This document shows, piece by piece, positions 44,400-55,674 of a DNA stretch of 64,000 nucleotides (position 1 is the stretch's first letter; every line of letters begins with the position of its first letter). Both the position numbers and the translations under genes were made by a program. The notes below the pieces were generated by a model, which was not told the DNA's origin, searched no databases, and saw only the letters and a list, made by a program, of their open reading frames with translations. This stretch comes from Paralithodes platypus. Its lineage: Eukaryota; Arthropoda; Malacostraca; Decapoda; Lithodidae. The DNA is taken from the NCBI GenBank assembly GCA_032716605.1, contig CM064552.1, positions 11,502,747 through 11,566,746 of the forward strand. Direction: 5' to 3'.

Positions 44400-45650
44400 A
44401 CTCTATATCTATAATGGCCGTGGTGATAATAAAGGTGATGGTGGTGGTGGTTGGTGGTGATAGTTATTTAGTAGGAAGGTGACTGATGGTGATAGTGGTG
44501 ATAATTATGGTGTGCAATGGTAGGCTTAATGGCAGTGATGATAATACAGGTGGGTGTTAGTGATGGTTGGTGATGATAGTTATTTAGTAGGAAGGTGACT
44601 GATGGTGATAGTGGTAATAATTATGGTGTGCAATGGTAGGCTTAATGGTTGGTGGTGATAGTTATTTAGTAGGAAGGTGACTGATGGTGATAGTGGTGAT
44701 AATTATGGTGTGCAATGGTAGGCTTAATGGCAGTGATGATAATACAGGTGGGTGTTAGTGATGGTTGGTGGTGATAGTTATTTAGTAGGAAGGTGACTGA
44801 TGGTGATAGTGGTGATAATTATGGTGTGAAGTGATAGTCTTAATGGTGGTGGTGATAATATACAGTAGATGGAGGTGGTGATGGTAATGATGGTGATAGT
44901 TATTTAGGTGGATAGTGACTGATGGTAATAGTGGTGATAGTCATGGTGTAAGGTCATAGTCCTAACGGCAGTGGTGATAATATAAGTGGTGGTTAGTGTG
45001 ATAATGGTGGAAGGAGACGATAACGGTGATAGTTATCGAGGTGGAAGTTGACTGATGATAATAGTGGTGATAATTATTATGGTGTAAGGTGGCAGTTTCC
45101 ATGGTGGTGATGATAATATAGATGGTGGCGGTGATGATGGTGGAAGGAGACAATAATGGTGATAGGTCTTAAGGTGTAAGGTGACTGGAGTTAATAGTGG
45201 TAATACTCGTGGAAGGTGAAAATGATGGTGATAGTTAAGGTGGAAGGTGACTGGTGGTAATAGTGGTGATAATGGTATAAAGTGACAATTTAAATGGTAA
45301 TGGTAGAAGGCCACAACTATGGTGATAGTTATACAGGTGAAATGTGACTGGTGGTAATAGTGGTGATAATGATGTCAAGGTGGTGATGATGGTAACAGTG
45401 TTAAGGTGTCAAGAGTGGCAATGGTGATAATGGTTTCAGAGGTGTTAAGGGTGGTGGTCATGGTGATAATGGTGTCAGGGGTGTTAAGGGTGGTGATAAT
45501 GGTGTCAGAGGTGTTAATGTGTCAAGGGTGGTGGTGATGGTGATAATGGTGTCAGAGATGTTAAGGTGTCAAGGGTGGTGGTGATGGTTATAATGGTGTC
45601 AGGGTGGTCGTGGTAATGGTGGCAGTGGTGTAAAAAGTGTCAAGGGTAGT
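44400..45650. repeat. GTGATG-type compound minisatellite
   Basis: Short GGTGATAATGGTG motifs throughout. Longer units of about 85-120 bp are near identical at 44454, 44574, 44651 and 44768 (GATAGTTATTTAGTAGGAAG, then GTGTGCAATGGTAGGCTTAA). The 3' part shifts to GGTGTCAGAGGTGTTAAGG units. Confidence 0.9.
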
Positions 45651-45659
45651 ACTATAGTA

Positions 45660-45856
45660 TATTCGCTGTAAGTAGGTGGGAAATCATGACCTCTATCCTC
45701 TGTAAGTAAAAAAGGGCTTGAGGAAATTGGCTGTAAATTTCCACATCTATTCCTTGACTGACTTCCCAAATGTTAAAAATATTAGTTCGATTACTCTAGT
45801 CGCTTTTTAGTTACAGAGGTTAGAAGTCATGATTTCTCGCCTACTTACAGCGAATA
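45660..45856. mobile_element. Short TIR element inside the GTGATG field
   Basis: Arms of about 60 bp: ATTCGCTGTAAGTAGGTGGG at the left and its near-complement at the right, including ATCATGACCTCTATCCTCTG. TA is present at both edges. No ORF. Confidence 0.65.
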
Positions 45857-46082
45857 GACGTGGGTGATAATGGCGTAAAGGTGTTGGTGATGATGATAGT
45901 GGTGTCACAAGGGGGTAAGGGGGGGGGGGGGGGGGTTAGTGGTGGGTGTTAGTGTGTTTTATGAGCGTCATTTTGTAGAGCGGGACACCATAAGCCTGCA
46001 GCTGCCTCCCCACAGCCTACCCTACACCTTTTACACTACAACCTCATTCTATTCCTCCAGTTTGTGTTATTCTCTTTCCCTC

Positions 46083-46095
46083 CTCTTTATAGTTA

Positions 46096-46136
<41 letters not shown>

Positions 46137-46137
46137 T
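46083..46137. repeat. (TA)n microsatellite at DIRS edge
   Basis: TA tract running up to the left end of the DIRS-like element. Confidence 0.9.
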
Positions 46138-46433
46138 AGAGGCCCCTTCATCATTGACGATATGCCTTATACAGCAATGACACTCTTCGAACCCTAGCGT
46201 CAGCTGTTTGAAACACCCGCCACAGAGAGAGAGAGACCAAACATCGTAAGGGTACGCTAATTCTCTTACGGAATCGTCCTTATGATCGGGAGCTCACTAC
46301 GAAAAAACTTTGTACATTATAAAAAAGAAAAAATTACATTAGAACAGCTAAAACCAAGCTTCCCAACTTGTGGATGTTTTTCTCATGTGGGCTTGCCCGC
46401 AGACGCTGATCCGCTCAGCGCCATTCCTTCTTC
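46131..46433 (+). repeat. DIRS left inverted terminal repeat
   Basis: TTATTAGAGGCCCCTTCATC to CCATTCCTTCTTC. The complement lies at 63161-63470. Shared blocks include GTCAGCTGTTTGAAACACCC, CGGAATCGTCCTTATGATCG and GGGCTTGCCCGCAGACGCTG. Confidence 0.85.
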
Positions 46434-46706
46434 CTCTCTCTGTAGCTCGTGCCTTCGGACATGTGTTCCTGACCTCTCTTCATTCTACTAGTCTCCTAGT
46501 GAGTCTTTTGCTCATTTGTATTAACGGAGATGTTCTAGAATAGGTTCAGACTAGATAGGTCGGGCGTCCCCATTGGCACGACCCACAGGAGTGTGTTATT
46601 TAAGGGTGCTTTGTGCTGGCCTCCAAGCATTCCCCTTGGACACATACGTGCGCCATTGCTATTGTTTTGTCATTATTTCCCTGCTTTCAGCTTAGCCTAT
46701 TAGTTA

Positions 46707-47530
46707 CTTTTTTTTTTTTTCTATGTGCATGAGGGAGACAAAAGGCATAACTGCCTGCAGCGAGTGCCTCCCCCAGGTCAAAGAGTGACAGGGCCGAAGT
46801 CAAGGGACATTCGAGCAAAAATGCCTGGACACACAGAGTTTGAAGCAATTTAAGTCATAGGAAGAGGGAAAGACTGATTCTGGGAGAGTTCCAGAGCTCA
46901 GCAGTTGAATAGAAGAAAGTCTGAGAATAGCGTTTCACTCTTGGGTTGGAGAGTTGCACAGAGTAGGGGTGGGATTGTGTTGCAAGGCGGGTACTATGTA
47001 CCCTACATAGAGGAGGTGGTATACACTGGGAAAGCTCCGAGGCACACTGATTATTGTAGTAGCGATAGAATAGTGAGAGAGATGCAACATTGCGAAGAGA
47101 GAGAGATTGCAGAGAATTGGTGAGTGGACGGGAGTTAATGATACGAAAGGCTTTCCTTTCTACTTTATCTAGGAGTGCGGTGTGAGAGGATCCTCCCCAC
47201 ACATGTGAACAATACTCCATACAAGGACGCACTGTGCCCCTGTACAGAGCAAATAGCTGTGCAGGGGTAAAGAACCCCTTGAGGCGGTTGAGCACACCCA
47301 GCTTCTGGGAGGCTGCCTTAGCGAGACTGGTAATATGGTCTTTCCAAGTGAGAACAGAAGAAAAAGATACACCGAGAACATTGAGGGAAGATGAAGGGTT
47401 GATTTTTGTATTGTTGAAGAATAAGGGATAGTCCTCTGGAGGTTCCTGACAGGTAGTAAGATGGATAAATTGAGTTTTGGAAGCATTAATTGTAACAAGG
47501 CTTTCTCTACCCCAATTAGGAGGCTTTTAA
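46707..47530 (-). pseudogene. LINE family A, RT C-terminal half, inserted in DIRS
   Basis: On the minus strand one open frame runs from about 47520 to 46855. It has INASKTQFIHL (RT motif after the palm), NVLGVSFSSVLTWKDHI, LAKAASQKLGVLNRLKG, then LYRGTVRPCMEYCSHVWGGS, the conserved LINE block, and FFYSTAELWNSP near the end. 5'-truncated before the catalytic palm. The plus-strand T11 at 46709 marks its poly-A tail. Related to CR1/Jockey-type elements. It lies in the DIRS leader between the left ITR and gag. Confidence 0.8.
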
Positions 47531-48539
47531 TGCAGGGCTACACTTGGCTGCTACCCATCTGGTAGGTTAAGCGTGTTTTTCATTTTCGGCAGTCTCTATA
47601 GTTTAAGGGTTGCTTCACATAGTGAAGAATCTTCTATAGTTTTCTGCGTCGTCCCTTCCATACGTGCGTGTCGTCGTGAGGTGGTTGGCTGCTGGATCTT
47701 CCTGGAGGTAAGAGTGTCGCTATGTCGTCGTGCTGCTTGCCCTAGGCCTCGTGGCCTGCCTCATGGTAGGGGTTGATTTTATGGCTAGGATGCATTATTA
47801 TTATTCTGTATACTGTAATAATTATAGCCATAAGATGTGACCTTCCCTTTCATGTGTTAAGTGTTATTTACGAAAGGAAGGTGTTAGAAGACGTCCTGAC
47901 AATTATACCCATGTAAGTGTTATATTGGGCTATCTCGTTGCAAACGAGTTAGAAGACACATAGGGTTTGGTTCTACTCTTCCGGCAGAAATAGCGGAGTA
48001 CTATTTTACCGGAAGCCCTCTAAAGCGGGAGGGAGTAACGATCCAATGAACCCGATCATGGTCGGAGTACCAATACAATTCCCGGCGGAAGAGAAGGCTT
48101 TCTAAAACAGGTTTTCGGCTCAGCCGGAAAGACTCGTCTATACGTAAAGATATACTCCCGCAGCGTAGGAAGACTTTTCTGTCGGCACGGCGGACAGGTC
48201 AATAGTGTTAAGACAGCCGGCATTGAGGCAGTCGTAGATTAATCATTTACATAATGAATGTTAACTAAGTATTGGCCAGTGGTACGGAGTGTCACAGATA
48301 AGTTGTCTTAAGACCTTCAATAGCGAAAACAGGATGGTGGTTTTCCAGAAGGATACAAAAGAAAAAATTAGAGTAGTAGTGTTGCTAGGTCTAATTTTCC
48401 GGCGTATTCGAGGTATGAATAACGTGTAAATGTCTTGGTTTATCCTTATGAGCATTGATTCTTGGACATTTCTTTCCAGATCTCACACGTCCACCTCGGC
48501 ACGAGCCCCAGGTAGAGGGGCAGATCCCGGCGGGGGGGT
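47531..48539 (+). other. DIRS 5' leader region
   Basis: No clear coding. A plausible donor (GAGGTAAGAGT, GT at 47708) and acceptor (CATTTCTTTCCAG, AG at 48478-48479) would remove about 770 bases before gag. This is inference only. Confidence 0.35.
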
Positions 48540-48859
48540 CGTTCATTGTCATCATGTCTTACGTAACTTTGTGTTCAACTCCTACTTGCATAAACATTCC
48601 GGTATTTCATCACACACTATGCATTAAATGTGTCACTATTTGGATCGCTCAAGAGGAATTTGGCTATCGAAAAGGTGTAGTGTGTGTTCGGAACATAGGA
48701 GCGGTTTGTTGAACCATCAGGAAGTGTCTTGCCAAGTGGCTCTAATTGAAATTAAAGCTACGGTACCTTTAACACTTATGCTAAGGAGATCGCACACAAG
48801 GCGTTGCAGTGTGATGACATAGTGTTGTGAGACTATCTAATTATTAAATCTCCGGCAGT
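48540..48859 (+). pseudogene. DIRS gag-like gene, N-terminal part
   Basis: Fragments in shifting frames contain a small cysteine/histidine cluster (RCSVCSEHRSGLLNHQEVSC), resembling the Cys-rich N-terminal region of some DIRS gag proteins. A TGA at about 48827-48829 interrupts the frame that joins the part after the insertion. Start codon uncertain; an ATG at 48553 is possible. Confidence 0.4.
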
Positions 48860-49217
48860 AAAGCGGCTATCCCACTGCGCGAACTTTCGATGGCGAACGC
48901 CCTGCGACTGTGTTTTTTTTCTATGTCCGTTAATTTGTGGCGAATAGGGCGTATTCAGAAGCGAATGATGTCGATTGCAGTGCGACAGAAGTACGATCAC
49001 AGTGCGATTGTGGCGACTATTTAGGCGATAATGACGAATGATGTGCGACATTTGATGGCGTACCATGGTGAATCATGGCAAATTTGGCGATCGATGATGG
49101 CGACAGTACCGTAGCGATTGCAGGGAGATTGTCCTAAAAATGTTGGACGATGTGACACGAAACACTGCGAAGGTTGTGCGAACGTGGCGAATGCCATGTG
49201 TGTGTGCGCATGTATGC

Positions 49218-49435
49218 GTGTTGTAGTGTGTGTGTGTGTGTGTGTGTTTGAAAAGGCGAAATGAGGAAAGCTGGACATTCTGTGTGTGTGTGTTGTAGAG
49301 TGTGTGTGCATGTATGCGTGCTGTAGTGAGAGTGTGTGTGTGTGTGTTTATGAAAAGGCGAAATGTGAAAAAGCTGGACATTCTGTGTGTGTGTGTGTGT
49401 GTGTGTGAAAAGGCGAAATGTGGAAAAGCTGGACA

Positions 49436-49526
<91 letters not shown>

Positions 49527-49565
49527 GAGGCAAAATGTGGAAAAGCTGGACATTCTGTGTGTGTA
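49218..49565. repeat. (GT)n arrays separated by a GCGAAATG..GCTGGACATTCTG block
   Basis: The block AAAAGGCGAAATGTGGAAAA plus GCTGGACATTCTG occurs four times (about 49251, 49353, 49407, 49524) with GT runs of different lengths between. The largest GT run is about 85 bp. Confidence 0.9.
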
Positions 49566-49819
49566 TCTATGGATCAATGTGTACAAGCCTTATCCCGGAA
49601 TATCTGAACAATACTTAGAAGAACAACAATGATACACTGACGAATTAATCTGAACAATTAACAGTCCCATAGAGAACATTAACTTGTTTTTATATTATCA
49701 TTCGAAGTTCACAATCTCGTTTACATAAGGTCTATTACAAAAACATATGCCCTCGAATAAAAATGTAAATATAATTGTGTGGGTATGTCTGAGTGTCTGT
49801 GCATCTATTGAATAGGAGT

Positions 49820-50035
49820 ATTCCCACTCAAGATACAATTATGGATTTATTTTTCCTTGCAATTATAAGACTATTGTATTCAGATTAGGAAGTGAATAAA
49901 ATTATGGAGGTCAGAGGATTTATTGAGATACTCTTTACCCTTCTAGTAACCACATATCATTCCTAAGCTGGATAAAATCTTCTAAAGGTAGTCAGAATAT
50001 AATGTCAAAATGCGTCCTAATCTTCAAAGGGTTAA
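49820..50035. mobile_element. P3 element inside the Harbinger-like element
   Basis: Arms ATTGTATTCAGATTAGGAAG and CATTCCTAAGCTGGATAAAA; ends TCTTCAAAGGGTTAA at 50035. The left terminus is blurred. Confidence 0.65.
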
Positions 50036-50112
50036 GTAGAAGTAACTATTAAATTAACACTTTCACTATTATGATAGTTTGTTTACTCTAATTCGAGTTA
50101 TCATTTGTCGAT

Positions 50113-50210
50113 TTAAGGGGAGATTTCCACTTGAAGGATTTTATTCTAAACCCCTTTCTCAGTCATGTTTAGCACCATTCCTTTTGAAATTTTAATTCGA
50201 AGGTTCCCTT
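50113..50210 (+). mobile_element. P2 terminal fragment
   Basis: TTAAGGGGAGATTTCCACTT then CCCCTTTCTCAGTCATGTTT; only the left end of P2 survives. Confidence 0.6.
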
Positions 50211-51053
50211 AAAATTAAATATAGCTTAGACAGGGCCTTTTGAAATAACTATGCCTCACATACACACTCGACATAGCCACACAACAATAACACACACAAC
50301 ACGTGTTTCGGTAATGGTTCCGGTACACTGACTTCTAATTTGAACTTATAACTCGTATTATATAAGTTTATTATGAAATATTATGAAGAATTAATTAGGT
50401 AAGTATACATAACCTACTGTTATGTATATAGTACTTATGATTAAATTATCGTCCAAGTTTATATAATTAGCACCACATTTCACTACAAAATCTTCAAAAT
50501 AACTGAGAAATCCTGATGGGAACTTTGCATTTTTTTACCGTCAGTTGAAAAGAAACAGAGTATAGTGAGAGACACATCAACAGTCACATAAAAACCCACC
50601 TATCGCCTCAGTTCGCCACATATCGCATGTCATTCGTATGGCATTGGCAATAATTCGTCGACACATTCGCGCTACTGTCGTAGGGTTATCGCCCTATTCG
50701 CTTAAAAAGCAGTGTTGCCAATAATTGGAATTTGCAAATTGGCGAATCAGGGCGAATCAGACGACAATGGTACGAATTGTGCGACGCGTGCGAGCCAAGG
50801 CAAATGCCGTGCGATAATAGGACGACATTCGCCAACATTTTGAATTTGCCACCATTTTTTAAGCATGCTAAAAAATAACGGCGATTCTGGGTGAATATGG
50901 GCGAACAGGGGCGAAGCTACGACGAATGCTGTGTGCTTTCCGCAACATTTGGAGAATACTCAAGCGAATATGGGGAACTTTGGAACATAGACATAAAAAC
51001 ACAGTCGCAGGGCATTCGCCATCGAAACTTCGCGCAATGGGATAGCCGCTTAA

Positions 51054-52285
51054 GGCCTAAAGTTTCTCGTTCAAGTAATAAAGCGAAACCTAAAGTTCTT
51101 TCGAAAGACTTAATCAGTTCCGACTCTGACGACACCCGTAAGGCAACCCCCCCCCGGCCGGGCAACCGGATTCTTCGCAAGAAGACAGGAACCGGTCAAG
51201 GTCACACTCGCCCTTGAAACAGTCCTCTCGTTCGTCGGTTCACGTAAGACAACCGGCGGGCAAGAAACGGAGGACCACACCTGAATCAGCGGCATCAGTC
51301 GCAACTCATTCAGGCGAGAAAAGTGCTGGAAGTAAACATAAAAAATCCTGTACTGAGACGTCGTGCTAGGGGCGCCGGCAATCGCCAGGGCCTCCTCCTC
51401 CTTCCTCCAGGCCTAACGTCCAATCTGGCAGGTCGGAGGTGGGAACGGAGGTGGCAGAGACGCCTCCCAGGGAGGGTGCTAGTGAGAGAAACAGGTTACC
51501 TCAATCACTTAGACCAGAATTTTCTATCCCACGTGTTGAAATTCCACAAGGAGGTACGGTACAGTATGTTCGTGTGCCGGCAAAAGTTTTAGCCGACAAG
51601 TACAGGGGATACCCGACGGATAGTAGGGACAGTGCTGACAGTCATATTTCCGTTGCCTCAGAGGCCACAGACAGTGAAAGTGTGCGGCAGTATACAGAAC
51701 AGGTACCATCTTCACTTCCGAACTTAAGTTGGGAACAGTTGGAACGTGAACATTTACTCCCTGCGGTGCAAAGTGCGGTTATGGAAGCCAGTGTAGATAG
51801 GGAAGATCAGGGCGATGAGCAGGAAGATCTAAAAGAGTTGCCTTCCTGCCAACCATTGCCATTGGCAGGTCTTTCAGAGATTGAATCAGTAGCTTCTGAG
51901 GATTCCAATAGAGATTTTGTGACTAGGGCAGATTTGGAAGATATATAAAACAAAATGTTGTTAAATTTTCAGAGGGAAAAGATGGCGCCGGAAACTCCTC
52001 CGACCACGTCAGTTGCTCGACCGTTGGAATCGGCCAGAGTAGTAACTAAACAACCTCAGTTTCCCTCCCCTATCACTTGCTCTAGTATTTCTCAGTCAAC
52101 GTCGACATTAACAACGTCAAACGTTAAGAGTAGTTACAGATGTCATGCCTTCACCTTTGGAGAAAGTTCCTCTAAGGAAAGGCCCCATGCCGTTATTGTA
52201 CGGTCCAGATCAGTCTTGGGTAACTGTGACGGCACAGAATCCTTCATTTGCGCAACCAACGATTTCGGGAGAGCTTCCGGTGCAA
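51054..52285 (+). pseudogene. DIRS gag-like gene, middle part
   Basis: A Ser/Arg/Lys-rich stretch (RSRSHSPLKQSSRSSVHVRQ) leads into an open segment at 51439-51948 with EVPIPRVEIPQGG-like and YVRVPAKVLADKYRGYP motifs and an acidic tail (SEIESVASEDSN). TAG at 51367 and TAA at 51946-51948 interrupt it; a C9 run at 51149 probably shifted the frame. Continuation to about 52285 in two frames (MPLLYGPDQSWVTVTAQNP). Matches the position and character of DIRS gag; no enzymatic motif. Confidence 0.6.
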
Positions 52286-52557
52286 GAACAAAGACAAAAA
52301 ATAAAAGAATTACAAGAAAAGGCTGATGAAAATAATGGAAAGTTGGGTGAGGAGGATAAGAGAAATTTTTACTGGAGAGTGAGGGACGGGAAATTGAAGA
52401 AGTGGTTTATACGAATAGAAGGGAGGGGGAGATCAGGGAGGGAAGAGAATGTGATAGGAGTTGTGACGGAGGAGGAGAACAGGGTGGAGGTGTCACAGGG
52501 AGAGACAGGAGACAAAGTTGCAGACCCAGTAGTGCTAAGAGGGGAGTAGGGTACGGA

Positions 52558-53352
52558 CAGGAGGAGCGGGATGGTGTAGTTGCTAAAGGAATGGTAGATG
52601 GATTAAGGATTATGTTTAGTAATGTGGATGTGTTTACCCAGGACAAGAAAAGAGAACTGATATGCAGGTTGCAGGATGAAGAGGAAAAACCTGATGTCAT
52701 AGCCTTACAGGAAGTAAGACCAAAAAATGCTAGAATTGAAAGGGAACTGGTGGAGTATAGTTTGGAGGGTTTTGAGTTATATGAGAGGAATGCTATTAGA
52801 GCAGAGGTCGGAAGACGACTGTTTATTTATGTAAGAAAAGAGCTCAAGGTTAATGAGGTGGATATGAGACAGCAGTATTGTGAGAATTTGTGTATTGAAG
52901 TAAAATGTGCAAGAGGATCAATTCTAATTGCCTCTATATATAGAAACCCAAATAATAGTAGGGAAGAGGATGATAACCTACTGAAAGCAATGGAGGAAAT
53001 AGATAATAGAGAGAACAAATATAAGATTTTGATCGGAGATTTCAATTTGCCAAGGATCAACTGGGCAAATTGTACTACTCCAGCGGGACAGTGTAGCCTG
53101 GAAAACAAGTTTATAGAGAAAGTGAGAGATTGTTTTTTAACGCAAAATATTACAGAGATGACAAGAATGTATGTACTTGATTTGATTGTTAGCAATGAAG
53201 AGGATATAGTGGAACATGTCAATGTGGATAGCCCTATAGGTCGTAGTGACCATGCCTGTATAAGCTTTAGTTGCAATATTAATACAGAGAGGGATAATAG
53301 AAGCAATAAAAACAAATATACATGTATGATAGAGCAGATTATGAGCTGCTGA
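52558..53352 (+). pseudogene. LINE ORF2 APE endonuclease domain
   Basis: Apurinic/apyrimidinic-type endonuclease that nicks target DNA for target-primed reverse transcription. Motifs in order: LRIMFSNVDVF (start, active-site Asn), KPDVIALQEVRP (catalytic Glu), SILIASIYRNPN, KILIGDFNLPRINW (catalytic Asp/Asn) and IGRSDHACISF (catalytic Asp-His). All key residues are present. The frame stops at 53350-53352; the next segment continues in another frame from about 53322, so one frameshift separates it from the RT. Confidence 0.82.
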
Positions 53353-55619
53353 GACGGTGTTTGGACATTGACTGGGGGGAATACTTGAACGGTGAGGACG
53401 CTGAAGGAATGTGGAGGAAAATTAGAGTCAAACTGGAGAATGCTGTATCCAAAAGTGTACCAGTAAGGGAATATAAGGATAAAACAAAATTGAGGAAAAG
53501 AACGAACCCAGAATTGCCAATGAAAAGAAAGCTTTGGATATTGATTAGAGGAAAGAAACGATTGTGGGAAAGACTAAAATTGTTAAAAAAGAACAGGGGG
53601 TCTAGTATAGAAGCTAAAGAAGTGGATCTGGAACGCAGACAAATAACCAATAAAATAAGGTGGGAGACAAGGAGGGGGGGGGGGGGGGTGAAGGAGAGGG
53701 AGAGAGAGATTGCTAGAAATGTGAAGGATAATCCAAAAATATTCTGGAAGTACATACAGGAAAAGTTAACAAGAAGAGTAGGGATCCCAGAGCTGGTAGG
53801 GGGGTTGGATGATGGCAGTAGAGCGGAGACTGATAAGGAGAAAGCAGAGGTGCTGGGGAAATACTTTGGGGGGGTATTAACAGTGGAGTCAGATGATGCA
53901 GTGCCTACTATTCCCATCAGACAGGCACCGGCACTAGAACTAATAGTTTTCCCATGCTAGAAGAAGAAGAAGAATAAATAGATAGAATAAATAGATAAAA
54001 TAAATAAATAGAATAGAATAAAAAAATGAACAGAAGTAAGTCCCCGGGACCGGATGGGATACACCCAAGAATCATAAAGGAAGGAGGTGAGATGTTAGTA
54101 GAGCCATTGAAAATGTTATTTGAGGTATCGTTTAATACAGGACAAATCCCGATGGACTGGAGAGAGGCGAACATTAACAGCTATATTTAAGAAGGGAAAG
54201 AGAAATGACCCAGGAAATTACCAGTCAGTTTGACAAGTGTTGTGTGTAAACTAATGGAAACGGTAATTAGAGAAGGAATAATGGAGCATATGAAATCAAA
54301 CCAACTTTTCAGTGGGAGACAGTTCGGATTCTTGCCGGGGAGGTCGACGGTACTACAGCTAATTAAGGTGGTAGATGATTGGATGCAAATTCTAGAGGAT
54401 GGGGATGTAATAGACGTGGTATATTGCGATTTTATGAAGGCCTTCGATAAGGTCCCACATAAAAGGTTAATAGAGAAAGTTAGAAGCTATAATATAGGGG
54501 AGAAATGTGTGAAATGGATAGAAGCCTTCCTGAAAGATCGGAGACAGAGGGTACTGGTGAATGAAATAGGCTCGGGGTGGAGGGAAATTACAAGTGGGGT
54601 ACCTCAGGGATCTGTGTTGGGACCACTACTGTTCGTTATATTTATCAACGACTTACCTGAAGTTATAACTAATGGAAGTGAGGTATACCTGTATGCGGAT
54701 GACACTAAGCTGTATAGAAGAGTGAGGAGTAAGCAAGATGTGGGTTTGCTTCAAGGAGATGTGGAGGGCATGAAGGGATGGTCTGAGCATTGGTTAATGC
54801 CTTTTCATCCAAAAAAATGCAAGTACATGCGGATTGGGACAAGCAAGATAGACAAGGTAGGATACAGTATGTATGAAGCGATGGAGGAAGTGAATGCAGA
54901 AAAGGATATAGGAGTAGTGATAGACAATAAGTTAAATTTCTCAGAACATTTAGTGGAAAAGATAAACAAAGCCAATAGAATTGTAGGGCTGATAAGGAGG
55001 ACATTTGTGTCACTTGACGAAGAAATCTTCAGGAATCTCTATACAGCGCTGGTTAGGCCGCACCTGGAATATGCGAACCAGGTGTGGGATCCATATATGG
55101 TAAAGGATATAGAAGCAGTGGAGAAAGGGCAGAGGAGAGCTAGCAAGCTAGTACCAACGTTGAAGAACGCGGGCTATGAGCAGAGGTTGAGGACACTGGG
55201 GCTTCCGACACTGGCATATAGGAGAAAGAGAGGGGATATGATAGAGACTTTTAAGATAGTGTCAGGAAAGTATGATGAGGATGTGTGTGAAGGTATCTTC
55301 TTGATGCGGGAGGGAACAAGAACGAGAGGACACTAAGAAAATTTACAAAGAAAGAAATAGGCTTGAGAAGGCAAAGAACTTATTTTGTGATATAGTGGTA
55401 AATGAGTGGAACGCACTGCCCCAGTATGTAGTCGATTCCGAATCAATAAGGGAGTTTGAAAGTAATCTTGATAAAGCATGGGGAAGACAATATTTGAAGT
55501 TTGATTATAAAGCAAAAATACAGAATAGTAAAAATGTTGCGTCTGCTACCGTCGCCACCAACACCGTGAACGACCGCAGCAGTGCAAGTACTGGTACTGA
55601 GCTGGATACACAGGCCTAG
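53322..55619 (+). pseudogene. LINE ORF2 linker, reverse transcriptase and C-terminus
   Basis: The linker at 53322-53960 (KEREREIARNVKDNPKIFWK) contains a G10 run and then a stop with a short AT-rich insertion (GAATAAATAGATA repeats). RT starts with KSPGPDGIHPRIIKE (about 54033), breaks near 54186, then is open from about 54230 to 55336: FGFLPGRSTV, VVYCDFMKAFDKVPH (first catalytic Asp), SGVPQGSVLGPLLF and YADDTKLY at 54692 (catalytic Asp pair). Next come HPKKCKYMRIG and LYTALVRPHLEYANQVWDP. After a frameshift at about 55336 it ends VVNEWNALPQYVVDS..FESNLDKAW. All RT catalytic residues are intact, but breaks prevent one protein. Confidence 0.85.
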
Positions 55620-55674
55620 TTTGCCTTTTTCCAGAGGATCTACTGTAAGAAACTGTAAGAAAGAACACTGGGTA

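Larger units (their letters stand above)
48863..51050. mobile_element. Harbinger-like TIR element inserted in gag
   Basis: TIRs of about 63 bp, starting AGCGGCTATCCCACTGCGCG at the left with the complement (one mismatch in this stretch) at the right. TAA flanks each side (48860-48862, 51051-51053). Removing the element plus one TAA leaves the surrounding gag frame continuous. No transposase. The subterminal DNA is full of GCGAATG/GCGAC motifs. It carries a P3 copy, a P2 fragment and GT microsatellites, which inserted or expanded later. Confidence 0.75.
52286..55668 (+). mobile_element. CR1/L2-like LINE inserted in DIRS gag
   Basis: Starts inside a LINE ORF1 (KRNFYWRVRDGKLKKWFIRI), followed by ORF2 with an APE-type endonuclease, RT and C-terminal region, then a short tail with ACTGTAAGAA repeated twice, as expected for the simple 3' repeats of CR1/L2 LINEs. 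gag-like sequence resumes right after. 5'-truncated within ORF1; the left boundary is approximate. ORF2 has at least two frameshifts or stops. Confidence 0.8.

Noticed and set aside
46131..46433. Left DIRS repeat as an LTR
   Set aside because: Its partner is in inverted, not direct, orientation.
52558..55619. Host endonuclease or telomerase-like gene
   Set aside because: Domain order APE then YADD RT with LINE-specific C-terminus, 5' truncation and simple 3' repeat identify a LINE.
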